This document shows positions 50,980 to 61,350 of a stretch of 64,000 nucleotides of DNA, piece after piece. Location: NCBI GenBank assembly GCA_028023455.1, contig JAQFVV010000031.1, forward strand, positions 4,751,763 through 4,815,762, in the 5' to 3' direction. The translations under genes and the position numbers were made by a program. Each line of letters opens with the position of its first letter. The first letter of the stretch is position 1. The notes below the pieces were generated by a model that had not been told where the DNA came from, made no database searches, and saw only the letters and a program-made list of their open reading frames with translations. This DNA is from Epiperipatus broadwayi. Taxonomy: Eukaryota > Onychophora > Udeonychophora > Euonychophora > Peripatidae.

Positions 50980-52741
50980 TCAGGATTTTTTTGGAACAGT
51001 CTTTGCATGAGCATAATGCAGATCTTCCACAACAAGTCTAATTCTGTATTTAGACTTTATAAGTAACAAGCTGGAAAAACCTGTTTCACAAAGATATGTT
51101 GCTGGAAATGGAAGAAGGCACAACACTGTTTCAGATAGAGCAGGATATAACTGCAAATACTTGATCCAGAATTTTGTAATTGGCATTGTAGAAAAATTAG
51201 TTCTCACCACATAATTATTAATAACTTGAATAAACTCTTCTTGTGATATCTCAGGAACATCTTCAACTTTAACTGTGAATGGGCTTCTGCAAGTGCAAAT
51301 AGGGTGTCAGGTAGATTTGGAAAATACGATGAAATTTCATCTGCAAGCATGTGCAAATGTATTTTCACAGAAATTATCATTGTAATCTTTTTGTCTGGTT
51401 CAATAATATGTTCATCAAAGAAAGCAGATAAAATAGGCAATATATAAATTTTATTTTTATTATTTTTTTTCCAAAGCTGAAGGTTCATTTGGAATGATCA
51501 GATTTTTTCAGACAAATCGAGGCATGTTGCATTTGGTATTTGCAGTAATAAATTTAACTCATTCAAGATGGCAAAGATGTCAACCAAGTAAGCTATTTTC
51601 TACAGTTCATTTTTCTTGCCAAAAAAGTGCTTCAAACTGCAGTCTTGCCTTCTGATTAAAAAATATGTTGAGCTCATGTCAAAGCTCAAAAACACGTTTC
51701 AGAATCTTTCCTCTCAACAACCATCTTACTTCAGTGTGAAATAGCAGAGCATTGTTCAGAGCAACCAAATCATTGCACAGTCGCAAAAACAGTTGACTAT
51801 TTAAAGGCCTTGCTTTTATAAAATTGACACAACTTTTGATGCTTTTCATTACTTCTTGTAACTCTTGTGACAGCATCTTTGTTACTAATATTTGCCAATG
51901 AATTATACAGTGAGTTCCAATGACTTTTGGTGATTCATTCAGTACCAAACATTGAAATCCAGATTGACATTCTAGCATTGCTGGAACACCATCTGTGCAA
52001 ACCCTACAAACTTTTTCCCATGAGATCTTGTTCTTTAAGAAATGAACCAACTGTGACAAATACATCATGTGCAGTAGTTTTTATTTCAAGAGGTTTGCAA
52101 AAAAAACAATAGTTTTTATTTCAAGAGGTTTGCAAAAAAAACAACTCATCTTTAAAATCATTATCATTAATATATCTCACATAAACCAATAACTGTGAGC
52201 AATTTGAAACATCTGTAGCTGGATACTAAATATTGGAAGTGGTGTAGATTTAATTTCCTGGATTACCTGATCAAGAATATCAACAGACATATCATATATT
52301 CTTCTGTGAACAGTGTCATTAAATAAGGAAATTGCACTCTATCATAACTCAAACAATGTCTTTGGCTGCTGGTAATAGTAAATCATCAGCAATGGTGTGA
52401 GGTTTCATAGCTCTGGCAATTCTAAGTGCCACCAAATATGAAGTTTCAATGGCTATGTTTTGTTTATAGTATTTGCCAGCACTATCAAATCTGACTTTCT
52501 TGAGTTCATCAGTATTGCTTCTAAAACAGTTTGTATTCTTGCCGGCAAAGCTTGGATGCTTGCTATCAAAATGACATTTTAGTTTGGTTGGTTTCATAGA
52601 TTTGGCTGATAGAACTTCACAACAAATAACACATTGCAGTTTCTCAATTCCTGCTGTAATTATTGAGATAAAATCATACTGCAAAACATCCTCACTATAT
52701 TTTCTTTCCTTAACATTTTTCTCTACATGATCCATTGTCAT
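50980..52741 (-). pseudogene. hAT transposase (ZBED5-like), broken
   Basis: Frames in order on the minus strand: 52741-52349 is N-terminal, with a BED-type zinc finger (LQCVICCEVLSAKSMKPTKL then CHFDSKH) and KDIV. 52068-51679 has the DDE-core portion with VCTDGVPAMLECQSGFQ and HCIIHWQILVTK, followed by HTEVRWLLRGKILKRVFEL. 51488-51204 has KIHLHMLADEISSYFPN. 51210-50980 has the C-terminal hAT dimerisation segment (FPATYLCETGFSSLLLIKSK). The segment between 52349 and 52100 has stops and a 35-bp tandem duplication (about 52074-52143). The protein would cut and paste the element; this copy is dead. Confidence 0.9.
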
Positions 52742-53101
52742 GGGATGGTTTGCTAATGAAAATAATATATAACAATCACTTTAATAAAAGATGACAGTTC
52801 AGTCAATACAGTTCGTTAAAGTTTCCTATGATTTACCATTCTCAGTGCTGTTTTTTTTACATGCCTGCTACTATCATAAGGAGGCAGTAACCACAAACTG
52901 AATATAAAAAAACTGATCAGCATTCAGATAGTTTCTATGTTACAGATTTTTTGCAGTAGTTGATTTTAAATTTAGCCAGTAATTGTAATTAATGGTTGTT
53001 TTATTTTTCAATACTGCTGCCTTCAACATATTAGCTGCTTTTAACTCAGTATCTGCTAGACTCTATGTATATGTGATTGGTCTGCAAGTGCATTATGGTG
53101 T

Positions 53102-53705
53102 TGTTGTGTTTGGTCTGGATTACAGACCCAAATAATACTAACACCAGTACTACAATTAATATAATATTTATTATATTCACAAATATATACAATACATAAT
53201 AATATAATTATAATGCGAATTCTTAGATCCAGGTCTTGAGGTTCTACCACTTCCAGCTATACCTGATTGTTTATCTCACAGTAGGGAGAATGACTCTTCC
53301 GGCTGTACAAGACAGTTTGCCTCAAGTCAACAGTAGTCTTAGCAGTGTCCAGACCCTCTGTGGACTTGCCTAACTGTGTGGACAAATAGCATATTGTTAT
53401 TGTGGAAATGCTTACTGCTGTCCAGGTTATCAGGACCTTCCTGGGAGAACATGTACCATCTTTGTAGGTTAGATAGATGTTCTCCCCCTTTTCTCTCAAA
53501 AGACTGACCATTTATAGCCAGATCCCTGATATTACTGAAAAAATTCAGATTCAGTGAGCATCATTTCTTATTGGTCTGTATTAATCATTGGCTATGTGTT
53601 TAGCTATACATAAGCTTAATGGCCAGCAGAAAACAATGCTTAATCCAATCAGATAAAGAAGGAATCTGAAATAGTCCACTTCTGAGGAAAAGGTGAGATA
53701 TAGCA
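53102..53705 (-). repeat. solo LTR of the gypsy family inside the SPIN-like element
   Basis: TG...CA-bounded 604-bp LTR. On the plus strand it starts TGTTGTGTTTGGTCTGGATT and ends TGAGATATAGCA, the reverse complement of the LTR type at 3493-4035 (TGTTATAG start, GGTCTGGAGTACAG near the end). The adjacent 5-mers (GGTGT left, GGCAT right) are only partly alike, so the TSD has decayed. No internal gypsy sequence is attached. Confidence 0.85.
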
Positions 53706-53851
53706 GGCATTAACCCTGTCATGATATATGTAATGGAGTTGGCATGATAATGACATCACACAGGATATTTTTAGGCAGATGTATCTAATTGTGGACAACT
53801 CCAACCCTCAAAGGGGTCATGATCCACAGGTTAAGAACTGCTGATTTAAAG

Positions 53852-54824
53852 ATTTAGTACAATTTCAGAAATTAATGACCATAGAATTGATAAGTAATGC
53901 ATAAATTAATGAAAGCTATAGATTATAAAATTATAGAATTGTTTTAGGACATATATTTTATGCAAGAAGGTATAAAACTTGTGTCATAAATTTAATTTAT
54001 AATTTAATAAAATTCTATCACTCTAAAGAAACAAATTATTTTAGCGATAATAACTATTTAACTTTAAGGATGAAAATTTCTTGTAATAATCTCTATTTGT
54101 TTACCTAAGATCATCTTAGATTGTGGGCATTTAATTTATTAATTTTAGGTAAGTTTAAATTGTAAAAGTGTTCTCTTATAAGCAACTGCATTGGGTTACT
54201 GTAACAGTGTTTTGAAAATTTTGTAACAGACTTTCATGGTATTCGTGTTTATAAAATTTGTTTATTGTAAAATAAATATTATTTTTATTGTTAAGTCTTG
54301 TGTAGTGTCTCTATAATGTCTTGGTATTTGCCAATCAATATCCAGAAATCTAAACATTGTGTACTTTATAATGCAAATATTTTTCAAACTATTTATTCAA
54401 AGTACAGTCACATAAATGAAATATTAAACTATTTTTCAAATATGAAGAATGTACTTGACATAAATATTATTCATTTAATCCTATTGATCATTATAATTCA
54501 AAACTATAATCAATCATTGTCTTATTTCATTTTTAAAAAAATATTTATGTTGTTGATACTTTTCCATTCTTGGTATTTGAATGCTATCCTAAAAAATGGT
54601 TGCATTATTCCAAATTTAGAATTTTATACATTTTTAATTTAATTAAATATTTTATTATAATTTTCCATCATCATCATTATCATTATTATAGGTAGACATT
54701 AGCTTGTAGGTTAAGTGTATGTCTTCTCATATTTGTCACTAGGATATCATTCATTTTATTAGCATGCCCATAAAGCAAAATATTGAAAAAATTTAACATT
54801 TAGATATAATACAAGAACTCCGAG
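53852..54824. other. AT-rich stretch without recognisable features
   Basis: Low-complexity frames only, including 54298-54642 (plus), which is IL-rich and not recognised. Confidence 0.45.
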
Positions 54825-55088
54825 ATCATAATACTATAGTTCTACAAAATAAGGACTTAAATTTATTGTTGAAGAAAAGATGATTATTTTATTAGAATAT
54901 GGATTTGACCATGACAATAAATTGATGAAGAGGGAATTGGATATGTAAAATTATATATCATAATACTATAGTTCTACAAAATAAGGACTTAAATTTATTG
55001 TTGAAGAAAAGATGATTATTTTATTAGAATATGGATTTGACCATGACAATAAATTGATGAAGAGGGAATTGGATATGTAAAATTATAT
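54825..55088. repeat. perfect 132-bp tandem duplication
   Basis: Units 54825-54956 and 54957-55088 appear identical over their full length (landmark ATCATAATACTATAGTTCTA). Either very recent or an assembly duplication. Confidence 0.95.
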
Positions 55089-55289
55089 ATGAGGGGATAA
55101 TAAAAGAAATTTTATTATAAATAAATTATTATAGCCTTTCTACTTTGTAATATCGTTATCAATATTGAGAGCTTTGAAAGTTTTGTAAGTAAAGTTCCCC
55201 TCCTCTTAAAATTTTAATTAGTTATACTTTATAATGTTTAATGATTATTATTATCATTATTATTATTGTAGCTTTCTTTACTGTTAGTA

Positions 55290-56830
55290 TAAATTGTAGC
55301 AAAGAACCCCACGCTTTGCCTGATTACTTGATTCACGATTCATAATTCACACACTCATCCTTGATCACCTTTAACAGTTCCCTGCTTATAGCCAGTTCCC
55401 CAGGTACAATATATATATACTGGACAAAGCTCTGGATTCGCATACACTGACCACGAGGGCGCCACTAGTCCGAAAATTGGAACTAGACATTTATTTTTAA
55501 GGGGTTACAGGATATGTGAATCGAATGCGCCGGACTAGCTCAATCGAGCAAATGAGAACTTACGTTTTGTTCGGAAAATTGGAAAGATAACAATAGAAAA
55601 CAAAATCAACGAAGTAAAAAAAAAGAATAAATATTTTATTAGTAGCATGGTTAAATAAGCAAATCTAAATAACAAAATTTAAAATACACTTAAAATGTAC
55701 TACTCGCACATTCGTCAAAATTAAAGTAAAATATTTTATATAGCTTAGAGAGCGATTTTCCGTGCGTGAAAAAGTGCAAAATACTGTCAATAACAGAAGT
55801 ATTAGTAAGTATACAGTGATCTCACACAAGACAAGGGAGGTTAGCTTCCTGCTTATAACCCATAGTTAGGAAAAGGCTGAATCTCCGTATTTGAGATTTA
55901 TGTAAGCTTATGTCGAAACCGAAGAAATGCGAAGGTAGCTTCCAAAACATTAATAATAATAAAAGTGTTGAAAGTTATTACTTTCAATCGATTGACCTCC
56001 CTCTGAGTGAGACAGGCTAGGAGCTCATGATCTACCTATTGAGAGGGTTAAAATGATCATACGTGCCCCTAATAAACGAATTGGAAGCTTGAAGAAATAA
56101 AACTAAAAACTATTATATTTCATAATAGTCTATTATAAATAATTAAAGTTTCACGACATAAGTAGAACTAATAATAAAATGGGTCACGAGCTAGAAGTTA
56201 ATTAAAATAGTCTGTAATATCCAGACTGCTTTCTATAATAAAAAGGAATGTGAGATTAAAATAAACTACTGTCTTACTTACTAAGACTTAAATAGGATGG
56301 ACAGTAATAGGTTTGAAACTAACACTCGTTCAAAAAAGAAAGAAAAAAAATCAAGCAAACAGAAATCGAATTACATAAGATACAACTTTAAAAAAAAACA
56401 TTTATATTTTAAAAAGAAAACAAATCTAAGACAACATTATTTAAATTGCAAAAATGTAAGGTACCTTAATAATTTATTTAAATGCTAGTGCACTAGACTT
56501 CATAAGTATAGTCCGTTGCTCTGGATTCACTGATGGTAGGCTTGGGCGAGTTAGTTAGTGGTTTCTTTGGAGCCAGCTTAGCACATCATGGTAAAAAAAA
56601 TATTCTTGCTGTAGGTTTAATGTTCCAAGTATTTTTGGCAGGAATAGTTTGTGCAAGTATCTCTCAGAGTTGGTGGAAGTATTCAGAGGTTGTGCAATTC
56701 TCTCTTTCAGAGTTGGGGTCTGTCTCCACGAGCTGGTGCAAGTATTCTGGCTACTTCCAGTATTTAAAGCTAGTCCAAGATAATCCAATGGCCTGATTCA
56801 GCCTGTTATATCTGAATCATATCTCTAAAC
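55290..56830. other. unclassified block with lower AT content
   Basis: Complexity and GC are higher than in the flanks. Related words recur at its two sides (GCTCTGGATTCGCATACACT near 55430 and GCTCTGGATTCACTGATGG near 56519; CTGCTTATARCC near 55381 and 55850). The plus frame 56533-56796 (MVGLGELVSGFFGASLAHHG...) and its antisense partner have no recognised similarity; the repeated SWWKYS / SWCKYS words come from an internal DNA repeat. It may be an LTR or DNA transposon I do not know. Confidence 0.4.
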
Positions 56831-57282
56831 TAATTACAAAACTTTTTCTTTTTAATTAAAATTTAAAATTCTCTATCCAGCTAACAATAGCTATCTAATT
56901 AATGAAATAAATTGCCCATTACAGATCTAGGAATTAACTAATAAAAAATTCTTTTCTTTTTGTTTTCTTTCTTTTTAATTATTCTTAACAATATAAATCC
57001 CAAATCTGAAAAGCATTTTATTTGTACACTTTACTTTTACATAAATTTAACAAAAAAAAGTAATCTTAGTTTTCTTTTTTTTTTTTAAATTAAAATTAAA
57101 AACCAAATATAACTGTGGTATTAAAATATAATTCCCATGCACATACATATATATTTGTACAAGCATTTAAAAAAAACAACTTTTAATCAAGTTTTACAAA
57201 CAAAATCTTATATAAAAATTTATTTTATTTTCTTCACCCCTATAAAACTATAATTTTTGTAATGGTGTCTTAAACATCCATT
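56831..57282. other. AT-rich stretch without recognisable features
   Basis: Nothing supported on either strand. Confidence 0.45.
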
Positions 57283-57384
57283 ACAATATATATATCAACA
57301 GATGGCGTTCTACCAAAAACACCGTCAAGCGTATGTTTACATAAACGTCAGAGCAAGCATTCACTATCTCTAACTTTAATTCCA

Positions 57385-57428
57385 CTTTCAGATCATGATT
57401 TCAAGCTATTTGCTATCATCAGCAAAAG
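57385..57428 (-). ncRNA. hammerhead ribozyme, family 2, minus copy
   Basis: In transcript orientation CTTTTG precedes CTGATGA, followed by a 13-nt stem-loop II, GAA, an ATC/GAT stem III of 3 bp, C, and TGAAAG. Stem I pairs with two G-U-type wobbles. Core intact. Confidence 0.55.
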
Positions 57429-57818
57429 ACAGGAATAAGAAACTAGATCTAAACACAAACTCTGAGCATTTATGAAACAGTTTCTATTCAGCTTGCAAGC
57501 GTGAATCTTTTAGACACGTAATGTCTTCAAACTCAGCATAGCAAGCCAGATAGCTATATGGGTCTGATATCAGTTCAACATCACCACATAGTAGAAGCCT
57601 CTGCAATATATATCATTGCTAGAAAGACCTCAAAGGTACATTTATGAAAAACAAAAAACAAGTTAAAAACTTCCTAATGCTTGTATGTCAACAGATGATG
57701 TTCTACCAAAAACACCGTCAAGCGTATGTTTACATAAATGTCAGAGCAAGCATTCACTATCTCTAACTTCTCTAACTTTAATTCCACTTTCATATTATGA
57801 TTTCAAGCTATTTGCTGT

Positions 57819-57862
57819 CTTTCACTGATGATAGCAAATAGCTTGAAATCATGATCTGAAAG
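57819..57862 (+). ncRNA. type I hammerhead ribozyme, family 2, best copy
   Basis: Stem I: CTTTCA (57819-57824) pairs perfectly with TGAAAG (57857-57862). Core CTGATGA at 57825-57831, then a 13-nt stem-loop II (AGC pairs with GCT), GAA at 57845-57847, stem III ATC/GAT with a 2-nt loop, and C at 57856, after which cleavage is predicted (AUC triplet). The pair adjoining the core in stem II is a U-U mismatch, as family 1 has A-A at the same place. Confidence 0.6.
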
Positions 57863-58005
57863 TGGAATTAAAGTTAGAGATAGTGAATGCTTGCTCTGAC
57901 ATTTATGTAAACATACGCTTGATGGTGTTTTTGGTAGAATGCCATCTGTTGACATAAATACAAGCGTTAGCAAGTTTTTAACTTGTTTTTTTGTTTTTCA
58001 TATAT

Positions 58006-59968
58006 ATATATGCCCTTTCTACTAGGTCCAAATAGGTTTAATGAGTCTATTTATGAAAAATTTTAAATTAAGGGTACATTTTAAATAGTATAACTGCTGT
58101 ATAATGTTGGCAATGTTTTAAAAACTTTGTTAAAGTAAAGTGAGAGTAGTAAATATATATAAAAAACTATGTTAATATGTTGGAATAATAAAGTAAAACT
58201 AAATATAATAATTTTTGTATGGTTGGGAAAATTGGCCATAGTAAAATAATATATTAAAAGTCTTCTTAAACAAAGTGCTAAAAGTTAATTTTAAAATAAT
58301 GACTTAAAATTAAATAAACTAATGTATTTCAAATAAAAATTAGATTTAATATTTCTGTTATAAATTATTTATTAAAAATATAATATTTTGTGGTAGACAA
58401 ATGTATTTAATTTATTATTGGTTAAATAGTATCAAAATTATTATTCCAAATTCTATCATTATATTATTATTTTTTTATATATTTTTTTGTAATTAAATAT
58501 TTATTTCAGTTTTCACATCGTAATTATAAAAATTGCTACATATTGTCTGCTTTTTAAAAAAATCATGTGATCAGCAAATATTCATACTTTTGTGCTTACA
58601 AGATTTCTCAATAAAGTTTCAAAATTGGTTTAGAATTGGTTAAAAAATTGAAACATTTGTTTATTATAAATAAAAATAAATGTTATAAAAATTATTTATT
58701 TGGTAGTCTTAAAACAAATGTAGTTAATAAAGTTAAATTTTAAAAATAGATACATTGAAATTAAATATTGGATAAATTACTAAAGTATTATTTTTAAAAT
58801 GTTTTAAAGTCTTTAATTTGTTTAAATAAAAGTATAAAATTAATTTAGAAATAAGTTTTCTAATAATATTTAATGAGTCATAGGTTTTATTTCTAAACTT
58901 TTAATTACATAAGCTTGACTAATATGTAAATTAGAACACCAGTTAAAGATTTAACATCCAATCAAATTGCCAGTTTAATTTAGTATAAAAGTAAATGCTC
59001 TCATTTTTCTGGGGTGCTTTTTATAACTTAATAATTGCTTAATAACTTGTTTATTTATTGTCAATATTGCTTAGTTTACTACTTAAAATTATTGTTTTAA
59101 AAGATAGGATTTGAAAGATTATAAATTTACTAAGCTAAAGTAGTTATGCGTTTAAATTAATAAATTCTCTGCCAATTATTTCTATTGAAGTTTAAACCAG
59201 CTTCACAGAAACTATGGATTTAATACCAGAAACAAGAATGTATTTAAAAAAATTAAGGATGAAAGAACAACTAATAAGGGAAAATACAATTTTAAATATA
59301 TTGGGAAAAAAATTATATTATTTATTTTTGATATTTTAGACATTAGCAAGAAAATTGAACAAAAATATTCTTAGAAATTTTAACATTTTTATGCATTATA
59401 TTTTAAGGATAGATAACTTTATTTGGAGAGCAAAAAGTTATATGGAAAAAACTTACATGTTAATATTTTGAAAAGTATATTATAAAAATTGCTTGCACTA
59501 AATATTTTAAAAGAAAATATTGTCTTTAAAAAGTTCATTATAAACTTTTCTTGAAAATGGTTATAAAGATTAAAAAACCATAATATTACGGATATATTTT
59601 TTTTATATGACAAGTTGTTATTAAGATAGACCATAAATCATTTAATATTCTAAAAACTGATTTTTAAAATTATTCATTAGAAAAGAAGATAAAATGGATA
59701 ATTAAAAATATTATCTTGACTAAAATATAACTTTATAAATGATTTTATTTAAATTACCATAAAATATTTTAATGGAATATAAAGTACATATTTTCCATAC
59801 AAATATGTGGATTTATATAGCCATCACTGATGCATCTGAACCTGGTATACTCCAAGTGAACAGGAAAACTACAGAGATTATTTTAAAAACTTTCCTAAGT
59901 GATATCACAATTTAATAATTATTTTTCATGAAAAGCTGCAGACAATAGACTATGATTTATAGACTTTT
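58006..59968. other. AT-rich stretch without recognisable features
   Basis: Very AT-rich. Only chance frames (for example 59419-59634 minus). Confidence 0.5.
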
Positions 59969-60086
59969 ATAAAAGGCTGATAGGTCTGTAATTTCTAATA
60001 TCTTCTTTATCACCTTTTTTTAATATTAATATTTAAAAAAGGTGATAAAGAAGATATTAGAAATTACAGACCTATCAGCCTTTTAT
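59969..60086. repeat. near-loopless palindrome at the RTE 5' end
   Basis: Arms 59969-60027 and 60028-60086 are reverse complements with about one mismatch. The right arm is RTE coding sequence ([15 protein letters not shown]). The left arm is an inverted copy of the same bases, and similarity stops abruptly at both outer edges. Confidence 0.95.
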
Positions 60087-61327
60087 CAGTTTTATATAAA
60101 ATTTTTACCAAGATAATTACAACTCGTCTACAGAGAACTTTGGATTTCCACCAACCAAGAGAACAAGCTGGATTTAAAAGTGGTTTTAGTACAATAGATC
60201 ATATCCAGGTATTGAGACAAGTCATAGAAAGGACAAACGAATATGAGTTGTCATTATGTTTTGGATTTGTAGATTATGAAAAGGCATTCGATTCTATACA
60301 CATTTCTTCCATGATTAAAGCATTGGATCATCAAGGTATAGATCCAGGATATTGTCATATTTTAAAGAATATTTATAAAAATGCAACAGCAACAATTAGA
60401 TTACATAATGATACTGGAAAAATCAACATTGAGAAAGGTGTAAGACAAGGTGACTCCATATCTCCAAAACTCTTTACAGCAGTGCTGCAAGAAGTATTTT
60501 GTGGATTAAAATGGGAAACTAAAGGAGTGAAAGTAAATGGAGAGTATTTAAGTCATTTAGATTTTGCAGATGATGTAGTTGTTTTTGCAAATAATGCTTC
60601 AGAGCTGCAGGAAATGTTGCAGGAGTTAGCAGATGAAAGTAGAAAAGTGGGACTAAAGATAAATGTTAAAAAGACTAAAGTAATGTTTAATCGATTTGCT
60701 CAAAATATGAAAATAAAGATTGATTATGAAGAATTAGAAGAAGTTAACAGTTACAAATACCTTGGTCAGATTATTAATACAGATGGAAACATAATGGAGG
60801 AAATTAATCATAGAATTAAACTTGGTTGGAGTGCTTTTGGTAGAAATAACTTGATACTAAAAGGAAATATGCCTATGTGTTTGAAAAGGATGGTTTTTAA
60901 CAAATGTGTTTTACCAGTTCTTACTTATGGATCTGAGACTTGGACACTTAATAGAAGAGCAATACAGAGACTTCAGACCACTCAAAGGAGTATGGAGAGA
61001 TGTATGTTGGGAGTAACAAGAAGAGATCAAAAACGCAATGTATGGGTAAGACAACAAACAGGTGTTACTGACCTTATTGAAAAAATTAAAAGATTAAAAT
61101 GGAGTTGGGTTGGACATATTGCTAGAAGAGATGATAATAGATGGACAATTGAAATTTTAAACTGGATTCCAAGAGATTGTAAAAGACCCAGAAAGAAACC
61201 ACATGTGAGATGGATGGATGAAATAAGAAAATGTGCAGGAGTGTTGTGGAGAAGAGAAGCTAAAGATAGGAGAAGATGGATTAAACTTGGAGAGACCTTC
61301 ATCCTGCAGTGGATTGATAATGGTTGA
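60035..61327 (+). CDS. RTE-type reverse transcriptase, 5'-truncated but with open RT frame
   Basis: The frame is open from 60035 to the TGA at 61325-61327 (about 430 codons; there is no natural start, as the ORF is cut at its 5' end). RT motifs in order: [20 protein letters not shown] (palm entry), [23 protein letters not shown] (motif A, catalytic Asp), [13 protein letters not shown] (motif B), [10 protein letters not shown] (motif C, catalytic DD), [12 protein letters not shown] (D), [13 protein letters not shown] (E). The C-terminal region has [15 protein letters not shown] and [11 protein letters not shown], typical of RTE elements. The endonuclease and ORF1 are missing. The least decayed of five RTE pieces in the window, so probably the most recent. 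The (GAT)n tail follows directly. Confidence 0.9.
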   Translation, partial: KKGDKEDIRNYRPISLLSVLYKIFTKIITTRLQRTLDFHQPREQAGFKSGFSTIDHIQVLRQVIERTNEYELSLCFGFVDYEKAFDSIHISSMIKALDHQGIDPGYCHILKNIYKNATATIRLHNDTGKINIEKGVRQGDSISPKLFTAVLQEVFCGLKWETKGVKVNGEYLSHLDFADDVVVFANNASELQEMLQELADESRKVGLKINVKKTKVMFNRFAQNMKIKIDYEELEEVNSYKYLGQIINTDGNIMEEINHRIKLGWSAFGRNNLILKGNMPMCLKRMVFNKCVLPVLTYGSETWTLNRRAIQRLQTTQRSMERCMLGVTRRDQKRNVWVRQQTGVTDLIEKIKRLKWSWVGHIARRDDNRWTIEILNWIPRDCKRPRKKPHVRWMDEIRKCAGVLWRREAKDRRRWIKLGETFILQWIDNG

Positions 61328-61350
61328 TGATGATGATGATGATGATGATA
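61323..61350 (+). repeat. (GAT)n tail of the RTE element
   Basis: The element ends in a TGA/GAT microsatellite overlapping its stop codon, as in the truncated copy at 4537-4713. Such short tandem tails replace poly(A) in RTE-clade retrotransposons. Confidence 0.9.

Larger units (their letters stand above)
50596..53843 (-). mobile_element. SPIN-like hAT transposon, full-length, inactive
   Basis: The left end starts CAGTGGTTCTCAACCTTTCT and continues with the characteristic subterminal words GTTGTGGTGATTTCCAACC, ATAACTGTAATTTTGCTACT and GATTAATCACAAAAACAAT. The right end, reverse-complemented, starts CAGCAGTTCTTAACCTGTGG and continues ATCATGACCCC. Both agree with my memory of the SPIN (space invader) family of hAT transposons known from horizontal transfer among tetrapods and some invertebrates. 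An 8-bp TSD ATTTAAAG is perfect (50588-50595, 53844-53851). The transposase (minus strand) is broken, and a solo LTR sits at 53102-53705. Confidence 0.85.
57283..58005. mobile_element. hammerhead-bearing repeat, family 2 (tandem plus inverted units)
   Basis: A minus-oriented unit begins ATCAACAGATGGCGTTCTAC (57287). A second minus-oriented unit begins similarly near 57690 (GTCAACAGATGATGTTCTAC; period ~400 bp) and runs to about 57815. It meets an inverted plus-oriented partial unit (57832-58005) ending with the complement of those words. Shared landmarks are AAAAACACCGTCAAGCGTAT and CAGAGCAAGCATTCACTATC. The right arm is nearly identical to the left. No open frame. Same architecture as the family at 47473-50225 but different sequence. 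Confidence 0.75.

Noticed and set aside
61027-61302. 91-codon minus frame
   Set aside because: Shadow of the RTE C-terminal coding region; the same shadow occurs at 4534-4728.
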